A DNA stretch of 64,000 nt from Streptobacillus canis (GCF_009733925.1 NZ_WOEI01000001.1:1-64000), one strand, 5' to 3'; counted from the first letter of the stretch, positions 27,151 to 35,519 are shown. Numbers and translations: made by a program. The notes: generated by a model not told the origin, from the sequence alone.

Positions 27151-27213
27151 AAAAACTACTGAAATTCAAAAATTATACTTAAATACATTTTTGAACGAAG
27201 GTAGTTTTTTCTT
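27151..27213 (+). terminator. Long hairpin terminator after the NrdD-like gene
   Basis: aaaaactac ... caaaaa ... tttttg ... gtagtttttt form a bulged stem with a T-run. It isolates array 2 from the upstream operon. Confidence 0.6.
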
Positions 27214-27314
27214 TTGAAAAAATAAAAATGATTTTTGTTTTATCAAAAATTTCTTGTTTTTTCAAAAAAAATGTGATAGAGTTAAAGTAAATACATTGCT
27301 CTCAAACAGTAAGT
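27214..27314 (+). promoter_or_regulatory. Leader of CRISPR array 2
   Basis: AT-rich DNA directly upstream of the first repeat, with ttgttt at 27254 and a block (atgtgatagagttaaagtaa) resembling the array-1 leader. It is the expected site of promoter and spacer integration signals. Confidence 0.55.
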
Positions 27315-27636
27315 GTACGAATGCTATTCCAATATAATAAGGATTGAAACACTTGTTTTAAAAATGGTTTAAGTATTTTTAATGATGTACGAATGCTATT
27401 CCAATATAATAAGGATTGAAACACCCTCATGAAAGAGTTTTCGAAAATTAAAAGAGCGTACGAATGCTATTCCAATATAATAAGGATTGAAACAAAACTC
27501 CTGCTAATTTTTTAGTAAAGGAAATATGTACGAATGCTATTCCAATATAATAAGGATTGAAACTGCTATTCCTTGCCCTTCTTTGAATGTATATGAGTAA
27601 GTACGAATGCTATTCCAATATAATAAGGATTTTTTA
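27315..27636 (+). CRISPR. CRISPR array 2: 5 repeats, 4 spacers
   Basis: A 36-bp repeat begins GTACGAATGC and ends GGATTGAAAC, starting at 27315, 27387, 27458, 27528 and 27601, with spacers of 34-37 bp. The last repeat keeps only its first 31 bases and then runs into T-rich DNA. The repeat differs from array 1 mainly in positions 5-20 but shares the tail TAAGGATTGAAAC and length, so it is a diverged sister repeat in the same orientation. A decayed copy of its terminal repeat lies at 1937-1966 on the minus strand. Confidence 0.97.
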
Positions 27637-27807
27637 TTTGGTTGTTCTTTTTTTGAAAAATTAATAAGAGAAGATTGATGAAAAAACATAATAAAATCAT
27701 AGTTTAAATTTTGTTAGGACTGTGATTTTTTTTAATTATTGTTCCTTTTTTAAATTAAAAAATAATGATAGTATATATGTATAAATAAAGAAGGAAAGTG
27801 AAAAAAT

Positions 27808-28185
27808 ATGAAGATATTAGATTTGAAAAAAGAAGAAAAAGAAGATTTGAAATCTTTGTTAAAAAAAATAATATTAAAAAAAGAAATAGAATTTGATTGG
27901 TTGGATCTAAGTAATAGATATAATAAAATCAATGATTTAAATGAAAATGAAGAAGAATTTTTAGAAATTTCATGCTATAACGATTATTTAAATTCTGACT
28001 GTATTTATGAAACAAATATATATATTAATGATAATCAACTTTTTATTGAACATAAAGGGAAAAAATATATATTTGATGATTCTGATACAATTAAAGAAGC
28101 GTTATTATCGATTGAAGATGCATTAGATTTTGTTATAAAACATGAAGATGAAAAAAGCAATACAATAAAACAATTCTTTGGATAA
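27808..28185 (+). CDS. Small acidic protein, paralogue 3 (DW-motif family)
   Basis: A 125-aa paralogue of 9025-9411 and 9420-9800: MKILDLKKEEKEDLKSLLKK, FDWLDLSNRYNKINDL, a central beta segment, and a C-terminal helix ending KQFFG. SD aaggaaag. It sits about 170 bp downstream of array 2, not next to a nuclease-like gene, but the big protein at 28706 follows after the peptide. The intact state here contrasts with the dead copy at 1393-1761. Function unknown. Confidence 0.75.
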   Translation: MKILDLKKEEKEDLKSLLKKIILKKEIEFDWLDLSNRYNKINDLNENEEEFLEISCYNDYLNSDCIYETNIYINDNQLFIEHKGKKYIFDDSDTIKEALLSIEDALDFVIKHEDEKSNTIKQFFG

Positions 28186-28358
28186 AAATATAATGTATTT
28201 AAATTATAGATAATTAAGTTGTAGAAATAATTTATTGTTACAAAAACTTTTATAGTAATAGAACAGTTATTGTTGCTTAAATTATTAGAAATCATTTTTT
28301 TATTACATTAATATTTGCATAAGATATATTGTGATATATTTAATAGGAGGTGAAATAT

Positions 28359-28451
28359 ATGTTATTAGATAGAATTTATGTAATGGGACCAGATGATGAA
28401 CCATCATATGATGAAGATTTAAACCCGAATTGGGGAGGATGGCCAAGATAG
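28359..28451 (+). CDS. 30-aa conserved small peptide, copy B
   Basis: ATG 28359 lies behind a perfect SD (aggaggtga) and the frame ends at TAG 28449-28451. It shares the segments YVMGPDDEPSYDEDLNPNW and GGWPR with copy A on the minus strand at 1128-1223. Substitutions between copies are concentrated at residues 4-6, plus one missing Asp codon and silent third-base changes. The 250 bp to the next gene contain candidate promoter sequences but no other frame worth calling. Confidence 0.6.
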   Translation: MLLDRIYVMGPDDEPSYDEDLNPNWGGWPR

Positions 28452-28637
28452 TTATGTATTTGATTTTGATTATATAATTTAGTTTAATAAAATAATTGTA
28501 AAAATAGGTGTCAGAAATATACCGAAAAACTTTGTGTTTGCTTTTATTAAAGTTTGTAGGTACATTTTTATGTTTATAATATAATGAATATTTTAAAAAA
28601 AATGGATAAAGAGTAAAAAAATTCGGTTAGATTTTGT

Positions 28638-28666
28638 TGACTACAATATTAATTTAATGTAAGATA
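28638..28666 (+). promoter_or_regulatory. Possible promoter upstream of the large protein at 28706
   Basis: ttgact at 28638 and taagat about 17 bp further downstream give a weak sigma70-like pair in the 254-bp gap between the peptide gene and the large protein. Another AT-rich tataat lies near 28577. Confidence 0.3.
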
Positions 28667-28705
28667 AATCAACGGATAACGATTACATAGAAAATGAGGT
28701 GTATA

Positions 28706-30763
28706 ATGGATTTGAATATATTTGATTGGGAAAGAATTTCAAATATATATCTTGAGATGGAAGATGAAACAATATTAGAAGAAATTGATATAATTGATGA
28801 ATATGACATTAGTTATAGATATGATTCCTTATTAACGGATATATTATTAAATGAAAGTGGAAATTTAGAAATATTTGTTGATAATAAGCTTGTTTTTATT
28901 GCACGTAAAAATGATGATATTAAGTCTATGATATCAGATATTGAAAAGCTTATTAGTAAAATAAAAAATTATGTAGGAGATGACTACTCTATATATAAAA
29001 ATTCAAGATATGAAGTAAAAAGAACAAGAATAGATTGGATAAGTATATCAAAAAATTATTATAATGAAGAAGATGAAACGATATTAGAAGCTCTAGATTT
29101 ATTATATATGAATGATGTAAAATATTATAATAATTCATTATTAACAGATGTCATTAAAAATGAATTTGGTGCTCTTGAAATATATATAGATTATAAATTA
29201 AAGTATGTTATCAATAGCAAAAAAGATAGAGAAAAAATGATAGATGATTTAATTAAAGTTTATTGTAAGTTTGGTAATAGGCAAAATTATCGTAAATTTG
29301 ATTTAAATATTGAAAAAGAAGATTTAAGAAATGTTGAATCAATAATTTTTGGTAATATTAGTAATGCGAGTACTATATATGGGATGGATAAATTTAATAC
29401 ACCAAGAGGACATGGATTTGCAGCAGAGCAAGCTAATCATTTATATGATAAGATAAATAATTTTGACTTCTTTGGTGGAAATGAAGTTCAATTAGTGGGA
29501 GAAGATATAGATCCAGAAACTAATAGAATAATAAAAAATGGTGCAGATAGAATAGTAAATGGAGTAAATATTCAAACAAAATATTGTAAAACTGGAAGTG
29601 AATGTATTTCAGAATGTTTCAGTGATGGTAAATTTAGATATATTGCAAATGATGGAAGTATAATGAAGATAGAAGTACCATCTGATAAATATGATGATGC
29701 AATATTTGCAATGGAAGAAAGAATTAAAAAGGGACAAATACCTAATGTAACTGATCCTAAAGAAGCAAAAAATATTATAAAAAAAGGAAGTATTACTTAT
29801 CAACAAGCTAAAAATATTGCAAAGGCAGGAACTATTGATTCAATAAAATTTGATGCAACTAATGGAGCTATTATATCAACGACAGTTTTTGGTATTAGTG
29901 CAACAGTTGAATTTGCAAGATCAATTTGGGCTGGAAATGACCTTAAAACTTCATTACAAATTTCAGCTTTAACTGGTATTAGAGTAGGAGGCGTAACTTT
30001 CATAACTAGTGTACTTTCAGCACAACTTGCAAGAGCAGGATTAAATAGTGCACTAGTTTCTAGTTCTGAAGCAGTAGTTGCAACTATAGGACCAAAAGGA
30101 GCAGCTTTAATTAGTAATGCATTTAGGACAGGTAGCAATATTTATGGTGTAGCGGCTATGAAAAGTGCTGCAAAAATGTTAAGAAGTAATACTATTACAG
30201 GAGCGGTATCAGTTGTAATTTTATCAGCTGGAGATTTTTATAGAATATTTAGTGGTAAAATATCAGGAAAACAGCTGTTTAAAAATCTGATAAATAATAC
30301 AAGTTCTGTTGGTGGAGGGATATTAGGATATTTAGGAGGAGCAGCAGTAGTAGGTGCAGCAGGGATTGCAAGTGGTGGTATAACTATTGTAGGTGGATTA
30401 ATAGGTACAGCAGTAGGTTCTTTTATTAGTGGTAAAGTTTCTAAGAAAATTACTGATTATATAATTGAAGATGATGTAGTAATGTTAGTTGAAATTATAC
30501 AAAAAGAATTAGAGAAGTTATCTGATGAATATCTAATAAATAAAATAGAATTTGAGAAAATTGTTAATAGATTATCGGAGGTTTTAACGCAAGCTTTTTT
30601 ATATGAAATGTATAAATCTAAGAGAAAAGAAGTTTTTGCTAGAACTATATTAATTGATATTATAGAAGATGAAATTATGAAAAGAAAAAAAATATATAAT
30701 ATTTCTGAAGAGGATTATATTCAAGAATTAAGATATATTTTAGAAAACACAATAGAAGATTAA
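28706..30763 (+). CDS. Large protein: tandem DW-type N-terminal domains, PD-(D/E)XK-like core, Gly/Ala-rich hydrophobic C-terminus
   Basis: 685 aa from ATG 28706; the upstream in-frame ATG at 28694 overlaps the SD gaggtg. Residues 5-86 and 108-189 are a tandem repeat (FDWERIS / IDWISIS, DETILE, SLLTD, LEIF/LEIY). Residues 236-293 hold HGFAAEQ (E241), NGADRIV (D281) and IQTKY (Q290, K292), the same E...D...QxK order as the protein at 7245. CISECF and the FRYI segment follow. Residues 330-590 are small-residue-rich hydrophobic helices (for example GGAAVVGAAGIASGG), and the end is a charged helical tail. The core and C-terminus match a widespread bacterial family of unknown function I recognise by its RGHGFAAE motif. 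A nuclease or membrane-active role is inference. Confidence 0.6.
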   Translation: MDLNIFDWERISNIYLEMEDETILEEIDIIDEYDISYRYDSLLTDILLNESGNLEIFVDNKLVFIARKNDDIKSMISDIEKLISKIKNYVGDDYSIYKNSRYEVKRTRIDWISISKNYYNEEDETILEALDLLYMNDVKYYNNSLLTDVIKNEFGALEIYIDYKLKYVINSKKDREKMIDDLIKVYCKFGNRQNYRKFDLNIEKEDLRNVESIIFGNISNASTIYGMDKFNTPRGHGFAAEQANHLYDKINNFDFFGGNEVQLVGEDIDPETNRIIKNGADRIVNGVNIQTKYCKTGSECISECFSDGKFRYIANDGSIMKIEVPSDKYDDAIFAMEERIKKGQIPNVTDPKEAKNIIKKGSITYQQAKNIAKAGTIDSIKFDATNGAIISTTVFGISATVEFARSIWAGNDLKTSLQISALTGIRVGGVTFITSVLSAQLARAGLNSALVSSSEAVVATIGPKGAALISNAFRTGSNIYGVAAMKSAAKMLRSNTITGAVSVVILSAGDFYRIFSGKISGKQLFKNLINNTSSVGGGILGYLGGAAVVGAAGIASGGITIVGGLIGTAVGSFISGKVSKKITDYIIEDDVVMLVEIIQKELEKLSDEYLINKIEFEKIVNRLSEVLTQAFLYEMYKSKRKEVFARTILIDIIEDEIMKRKKIYNISEEDYIQELRYILENTIED

Positions 30764-30829
30764 CTTTATTTCTTTTATATAAATAATAGTAAGATATAAT
30801 TTTAAATAAAAATACAGGAGTTGAATAAA

Positions 30830-31309
30830 TTGAAAAAAAAATTAAATGAGCTTGAATATACACTTAAATTATTAGATGATTATGATCATCAATGTATTGA
30901 AAAAACAACAAATAATACTCTGGAAAAATATAAGATTAGTTATGAAGATGTTCTTAAAATAATAAATAGTATGAATTTTAGTGAAAGTTCAAATGTTTTT
31001 GGAGTGGAAAAAGAAAAAGGTATAGTTCAGGGTATATTAAATAATATATACCAAAGTAGTTTTGGAATAGAAATATATGAAAGTGTAGAAGAAAAAGCAG
31101 CTAATTTACTTTATTTTTTAATAAAAGATCATCCTTTTGTAGATGGATGTAAACGTATTGCTACAGCAGTATTTATTTATTACTTATCAATGAATAATAT
31201 TGAGGAAATAGATAAAAAAATGTTAGTTCCATTAGTTCTTTTGATAGCCCATTCATCAAATTTTGAAAAAGAATTAATGATAAATTTAATTTTAAAAATG
31301 ATAAAATAA
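30830..31309 (+). CDS. Fic/Doc-family protein with altered motif
   Basis: 159 aa from TTG 30830, 9 bases after caggag; TTG 30821 is too close to the SD. The Fic core motif is HPFVDGCKR at 101-109, where the usual HPFxxGN(K/G)R Asn is replaced by Cys. The preceding segment (GVEKEKGIVQGILNNIYQ, then EEKAANLLYFLIKD) matches Doc/RhuM-linked Fic proteins. Family function is transfer of AMP or phosphate onto target proteins. The catalytic His and terminal Arg are kept, but the Asn change could affect Mg/phosphate handling. No antitoxin of the Phd type is adjacent. It follows the large protein at 28706 by about 65 bp. Confidence 0.8.
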   Translation: MKKKLNELEYTLKLLDDYDHQCIEKTTNNTLEKYKISYEDVLKIINSMNFSESSNVFGVEKEKGIVQGILNNIYQSSFGIEIYESVEEKAANLLYFLIKDHPFVDGCKRIATAVFIYYLSMNNIEEIDKKMLVPLVLLIAHSSNFEKELMINLILKMIK

Positions 31310-31324
31310 TTAGGGAGGGGAAAT

Positions 31325-31705
31325 ATGGGATATATAATTAATGAGAGTAATTATGATATTATTGAATTAAATGATGAAAAAAATGTAGAAATATTTTGTA
31401 GATATGAAAATGCGAAATATGCAATAGAATTTATAAATAAATATGATATAAATTGTGATGTAATAATACTGATGAGTTATGAAAAAGAATATAGTAAGGA
31501 GGAAAAAGAAAATATAAAAAAATTAAAAAAAATATCTAAAAATTATAAGGAAGTTGTAGATAAAATGGAAAATTTACCTTTTTTAATTTTTAAAATTATG
31601 ATATTAATATTTCTTTTTTTCATAATTTTTATTTTAATTACTGATATAATTTTTGAGTATTATAATGTATATACTAAAATAGCTTTGTTTATGTTAGAAA
31701 AATAA
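31325..31705 (+). CDS. Small protein with C-terminal membrane segment
   Basis: A 126-aa protein behind ttagggagggg. Residues 1-85 are soluble and charged, and 86-112 form one transmembrane helix (LIFKIMILIFLFFIIFILI), giving a tail-anchored or C-in topology. No family is recognised. It starts 15 bases after the Fic gene stop, so it is probably co-transcribed with it. Confidence 0.65.
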   Translation: MGYIINESNYDIIELNDEKNVEIFCRYENAKYAIEFINKYDINCDVIILMSYEKEYSKEEKENIKKLKKISKNYKEVVDKMENLPFLIFKIMILIFLFFIIFILITDIIFEYYNVYTKIALFMLEK

Positions 31706-31724
31706 AATATACTTTTCACTATTA

Positions 31725-31753
31725 TTGATTTATTTTTGAAATTATTGTAAAAT
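31725..31753 (+). promoter_or_regulatory. ahpC promoter
   Basis: TTGATT at 31725-31730 and TAAAAT at 31748-31753, 17-bp spacing, 50 bp before the ahpC start and just before a PerR-like box. Confidence 0.6.
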
Positions 31754-31757
31754 AAAA

Positions 31758-31772
31758 TTGTAATAATTACAA
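31758..31772. promoter_or_regulatory. PerR-like operator upstream of ahpC
   Basis: TTGTAATAATTACAA is a perfect 7-1-7 inverted repeat that matches the Per/Fur box pattern TTATAATnATTATAA with one change per arm. It lies 5 bp downstream of the -10 hexamer, where a repressor would block initiation. PerR derepresses ahpC-type genes on peroxide exposure. Confidence 0.7.
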
Positions 31773-31802
31773 AAATAAAATGAATTTAGAGGAGGGAATG
31801 TT

Positions 31803-32369
31803 ATGGCATTAATTGGTAAAAAGCTACCAGAATTTTCAGTAAAAGCATTTAGAAAGGGTGAAAAAGATTTCTTAACAGTTACAGATAAAGATATTTTAGG
31901 AAAATGGTCAGTATTTGTATTTTATCCAGCAGATTTTACTTTTGTATGTCCTACAGAATTAGAAGATTTACAAGATAACTATGAAGCTTTTAAACAAGAA
32001 GGATGTGAAATATATTCTGTTTCATGTGATACACACTTTGTTCATAAAGCATGGAGTGATCATTCAGACAAAATATCTAAAGTAGAATACACTATGCTTG
32101 CAGATCCAACTGGATTTTTAGCTAGATTTTTTGATGTTATGATAGAAGAAGAAGGGATGGCTTTAAGAGGAAGCTTTGTAGTAAATCCAGAAGGTATAAT
32201 TAAAGCGTTTGAAATACATGATAACGGTATAGGAAGAGAAGCAAAAGAATTATTAAGAAAAGTTCAAGGTGCAAAATTTGTTGAAGAACATGGAGAAGTT
32301 TGTCCTGCAAAATGGAAACCTGGAGATGAAACTTTAATTCCAAGTATTGATTTAGTTGGAGAACTTTAA
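31803..32369 (+). CDS. ahpC: Alkyl hydroperoxide reductase AhpC (2-Cys peroxiredoxin)
   Basis: 188 aa, the full length of the typical AhpC. The peroxidatic Cys49 is in FVCPTE and the resolving Cys167 in EVCPAKW. PADFT and the conserved Arg region (RGSFVVNPEG) are present. It reduces hydrogen peroxide and organic hydroperoxides, using electrons from the flavoprotein encoded next. A hairpin between the two genes may reduce downstream expression. A PerR-like box precedes it. SD agaggagg. Confidence 0.97.
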   Translation: MALIGKKLPEFSVKAFRKGEKDFLTVTDKDILGKWSVFVFYPADFTFVCPTELEDLQDNYEAFKQEGCEIYSVSCDTHFVHKAWSDHSDKISKVEYTMLADPTGFLARFFDVMIEEEGMALRGSFVVNPEGIIKAFEIHDNGIGREAKELLRKVQGAKFVEEHGEVCPAKWKPGDETLIPSIDLVGEL

Positions 32370-32377
32370 GATATATA

Positions 32378-32409
32378 AAAGGGATATTTTTTAATATCCC
32401 TCTTTTTTG
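32378..32409 (+). terminator. Intercistronic terminator/attenuator between ahpC and the reductase gene
   Basis: gggatatt-tttt-aatatccc followed by tcttttttg. A strong stem with a T-run; partial readthrough would let AhpC be made in excess over the reductase. Confidence 0.8.
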
Positions 32410-32420
32410 AAAGGATAATT

Positions 32421-34034
32421 ATGAAAAAAATTTATGATTTAATAATAATAGGAAGTGGGCCAGCAGGACTTAGTGCAGGAATATATGCAGGTCGTTCAAA
32501 ACTTGATGTACTAATTTTAGAAAAAGATAATAAAGGTGGACAAATAGCTATAACTGATGAAATAGTTAACTATCCAGGTATAGCGAAAAGTACTGGTGCT
32601 AAGTTAATGAAAGATATGAGAGAACAGGCTATTTCTTTTGGTGTTAATTTTGTTACTGAAGAAGTTATGGATATGAATTTTAGTGAAGATATTAAAGTAG
32701 TTAAAACACTAAATAATGAATATGAAGCATTATCGGTTGTTATTGCAACAGGTGCAGCGCCAAGAAAACTTGGATTTAAAGGTGAAGAAGAATTTACAGG
32801 AAGAGGAGTAGCATATTGTGCAACTTGTGATGGAGAATTTTTTACAGGACTTGATATTTATGTTATAGGAGCAGGATTTGCTGCAGCAGAAGAAGCTATG
32901 TTTTTAACTAAATATGGTAAGAGTGTAACGATTATTGCAAGAGAACCAGAATTTACTTGTGCTAAATCTATAGCGGATAAAGTAAAAGCTCATCCAAAGA
33001 TTAATATTAAATTCAATACAGAATTACTAGAATTAATTGGAGATACTAAACCAAGAAAAGCTATATTTAAGAATAATATTACTGGAGAAATAACAGAACT
33101 TAATACAGACAAAACATTTGGAGTATTTGTTTTTGTTGGATATGCCCCTATATCAGATATATTTAAGGGACATGTAGAAATTGATAAAAATGGCTTTATA
33201 CCAACAAATGAATTATTAGAAACTAATATTAGAGGTATTTATGCTGCAGGTGATATTAGACCTAAAAGTTTAAGACAAGTAGTTACAGCAGTAGCAGATG
33301 GTGCTATAGCTTCTACAAGTATTGAAAAATATGTATATGAATTAAGAGAACATTTAGGATTGCAAAAAAAAGAAGAAAATGTTGTTGAAACTGTAATAGA
33401 GAAAAAAGTATTCTTAGATGAGAATTTAAAAGCTCAACTTAGTGCAGTTGCTTCAAAATTTAGTAATAGTATAGAACTTGTATATGTTGGAGATGGAAGT
33501 CATTTTGAAAATAATGATATATTAAATGCAGTAACTGATATTGCAAATTGTTCAGATAAAATTAAACTTACGATATTAAATAAAGGAGATAATCCTGAAG
33601 TAGAAGCTAAAATTAAACTTGAAAAAACACCAACTATAGCTATTTTAGATAAATCAGGAGAATTTTCAGGGATTAAATATTCTACTATACCTGGGGGTCA
33701 TGAGTTAAATTCATTTATTTTAGGTATGTATAATGTTGCAGGACCTGGTCAACCTTTAACACAAGATAGAATTGATAATATTAATAAAGTTGATAAGAAA
33801 GTAAGTATTAAAGTTGGTATATCACTTTCATGTACTAAATGTCCAAAAGTAGTGCAATCTACACAAAAAATTGCTACAATTAATAATAATATTGATGTAG
33901 AAGTGATAAATATATTCTCATTTCCAGAGTTTAAAGATAAATACAATATTATGAGTGTACCAGCTATGATAATTGAAGATAAAGTATATTTTGGAGAAAA
34001 AGGAATAGAAGAAATTATAGAGGTAATTAAATAG
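32421..34034 (+). CDS. AhpF-type NAD(P)H:peroxiredoxin reductase with C-terminal thioredoxin-fold pair
   Basis: A 537-aa flavoprotein. Residues 1-310 are a thioredoxin-reductase-like unit: GSGPAGLSAGIYAGR for FAD, CATC at 133-136 as redox centre, VIGAGFAAAEEA for NAD(P)H, and GIYAAGDIRPK. From about 340 on come two thioredoxin-like folds with a CxxC at 471-474 (SCTKCPK), like the N-terminal domain of enteric AhpF. Domain order is therefore reversed compared with E. coli AhpF. It passes electrons from NAD(P)H to AhpC encoded just upstream. Confidence 0.88.
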   Translation: MKKIYDLIIIGSGPAGLSAGIYAGRSKLDVLILEKDNKGGQIAITDEIVNYPGIAKSTGAKLMKDMREQAISFGVNFVTEEVMDMNFSEDIKVVKTLNNEYEALSVVIATGAAPRKLGFKGEEEFTGRGVAYCATCDGEFFTGLDIYVIGAGFAAAEEAMFLTKYGKSVTIIAREPEFTCAKSIADKVKAHPKINIKFNTELLELIGDTKPRKAIFKNNITGEITELNTDKTFGVFVFVGYAPISDIFKGHVEIDKNGFIPTNELLETNIRGIYAAGDIRPKSLRQVVTAVADGAIASTSIEKYVYELREHLGLQKKEENVVETVIEKKVFLDENLKAQLSAVASKFSNSIELVYVGDGSHFENNDILNAVTDIANCSDKIKLTILNKGDNPEVEAKIKLEKTPTIAILDKSGEFSGIKYSTIPGGHELNSFILGMYNVAGPGQPLTQDRIDNINKVDKKVSIKVGISLSCTKCPKVVQSTQKIATINNNIDVEVINIFSFPEFKDKYNIMSVPAMIIEDKVYFGEKGIEEIIEVIK

Positions 34035-34056
34035 GCAGCCAATTAGCTGCCTTTAT
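34035..34056. terminator. Bidirectional terminator between the reductase gene and tetR
   Basis: ggcagc-caatta-gctgcc, then ttta on the plus strand. It lies between convergent genes. Confidence 0.6.
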
Positions 34057-34748
34057 TAATCATGAATCATTTTATCTATTAGAATGTCAAAGAACTTTAG
34101 AAATTCCTCTATAGGTTCTTGATTTCTCATTCTTTTTAGTTTTAAGCAAGTTCCTTCGAGATTATTAACTAGAAGATACGTATAATAATCTATAAATTCT
34201 GATTTATACTTATTATGCACTATACTTAAAGTTTCTAAAAAGAAATATATTCTACTTTCAATTTGAAAATAGGCGTCTACAATTTTGTTATTAATTTCAT
34301 CACTTAAATTTGATAGCTCTGAATTTAAATTACCTAGAGGTGATCCACCATAAAATTTTTTAGTTTTATAATATAATAGGTTATTATCAAATAGTAAGTT
34401 ATTTTCTTTTTTTATAACTTTTTCTTCTTCTTCATTAATATTATCTTCAATTTCTATAATTGCAATATTATTTAAAAATATAGAGAAAAATGATTTTAGT
34501 TTATATATAGATAAATCATCGACTGTTTTTTCAAATAGTTCTAGTATATTATCTCTATGATATTCTATTACATGTAAAAGTAGATCATCTTTACTTTTAA
34601 AATAGTAATAAAATGAGCCTTTTGGTATATTACAAACATCTAAAATATCTTGTACACCAGTATTTACATAACCTTTTTTAAAAAAAAGATTTGCACTTTG
34701 TACAATTACATTTTGTTTTTTTTCCTTCAGTGTTTTTTTCTTTTCCAT
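34056..34748 (-). CDS. TetR-family transcriptional regulator
   Basis: 230 aa from ATG 34748 behind gaggtg; a GTG at 34757 overlaps the SD. The N-terminal HTH reads SANLFFKKGYVNTGVQDIL, then GSFYYYFKSKDDLL, the classic TetR recognition segment. The ligand domain carries an acidic insert (DNINEEEEKVIKKEN). The target is unknown. It is transcribed convergently with the peroxide genes and followed divergently by cutC in the same direction. Confidence 0.85.
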   Translation of the reverse strand: MEKKKTLKEKKQNVIVQSANLFFKKGYVNTGVQDILDVCNIPKGSFYYYFKSKDDLLLHVIEYHRDNILELFEKTVDDLSIYKLKSFFSIFLNNIAIIEIEDNINEEEEKVIKKENNLLFDNNLLYYKTKKFYGGSPLGNLNSELSNLSDEINNKIVDAYFQIESRIYFFLETLSIVHNKYKSEFIDYYTYLLVNNLEGTCLKLKRMRNQEPIEEFLKFFDILIDKMIHD

Positions 34749-34775
34749 TTTATTCACCTCAAGTATAGTTTAATA

Positions 34776-35465
34776 TTAAAAAGTATTAAAGTCAATAGTT
34801 AATACGACATTTTGGTCTAAAATAGAATAATTTCCAAAATCTATATGATATTTATTAGGTATTTTTTTTGAAAAAGAGCCATGTATTTCTTTTGCTCCTA
34901 AGTTTTTAAATAAATGGATGTTATCTTTATTTATACCACAACCTATGATAATAGGAAATTTTTGTTCTATTGCTTTTTTAATATTTTCTATGCCTAAGGT
35001 AGCATTTGTTGCAGCACCAGAAGTTAATATTCTTGTGATACCAAGTTTGGTTAATAATTTTAAATTATTTTGATAGTCATTACTCACATCTATTGCTCTA
35101 TGAAATATAGCTTCTTTGTTAAAGTTTTTAGCAAGCTCTATAAATTCTTTAGTTTTTTCAATATCAATGGATCTATCTTCATTTAAAAAACCAAATACTA
35201 TTCCTTTAATATTCATTTTTAAAAAATTAATTGCATCTTCTTTCATAATCTGATACTCCTCAATAGTGTATGTAAAACTCCCTTCTCTAGGTCTAATCAT
35301 TACAATTATGTCTTTAGATGATATTTCTAATGCTCTTTTAACCAATGCATATGAAGGAGTTAGACCACCAGTGCTTAAACCTTGATTTAGTTCTATTCTA
35401 TCTATATTCATTTTTTCAGCTATAATAATATCTTCTATATTACCTGCACATATTTCTATTTTCAT
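34776..35465 (-). CDS. cutC: CutC family protein
   Basis: A 229-aa TIM-barrel protein with MKIEICAGNIEDIIIAEK, IELNQGLSTGGLTPSYAL, MIRPREGSFTY, FHRAIDVSNDY and ILTSGAATNATLGIENIKK, all highly typical of CutC. The family was linked to copper handling, but its biochemical role is not settled. SD tggaggtat. Probably co-transcribed with tetR on the minus strand. Confidence 0.92.
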   Translation of the reverse strand: MKIEICAGNIEDIIIAEKMNIDRIELNQGLSTGGLTPSYALVKRALEISSKDIIVMIRPREGSFTYTIEEYQIMKEDAINFLKMNIKGIVFGFLNEDRSIDIEKTKEFIELAKNFNKEAIFHRAIDVSNDYQNNLKLLTKLGITRILTSGAATNATLGIENIKKAIEQKFPIIIGCGINKDNIHLFKNLGAKEIHGSFSKKIPNKYHIDFGNYSILDQNVVLTIDFNTF

Positions 35466-35519
35466 TTTATACCTCCATTTATATTATACCTTAAAATAAA
35501 AGATAAAAAAATAATTAAT

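Larger units (their letters stand above)
27601..28455 (+). repeat. Right arm of the imperfect inverted duplication
   Basis: Collinear with minus-strand 1121-1966. It carries the truncated last repeat of array 2, an intact small acidic protein gene and peptide copy B. All genes are intact in this arm, so it is probably the source or better-preserved copy. Confidence 0.8.

Noticed and set aside
27564-27600. Spacer 4 of array 2 starts with tgctattcc, like part of the repeat
   Set aside because: A 9-base match to an AT-rich repeat is too short to call a nested or shifted repeat; repeat borders on both sides are clear.
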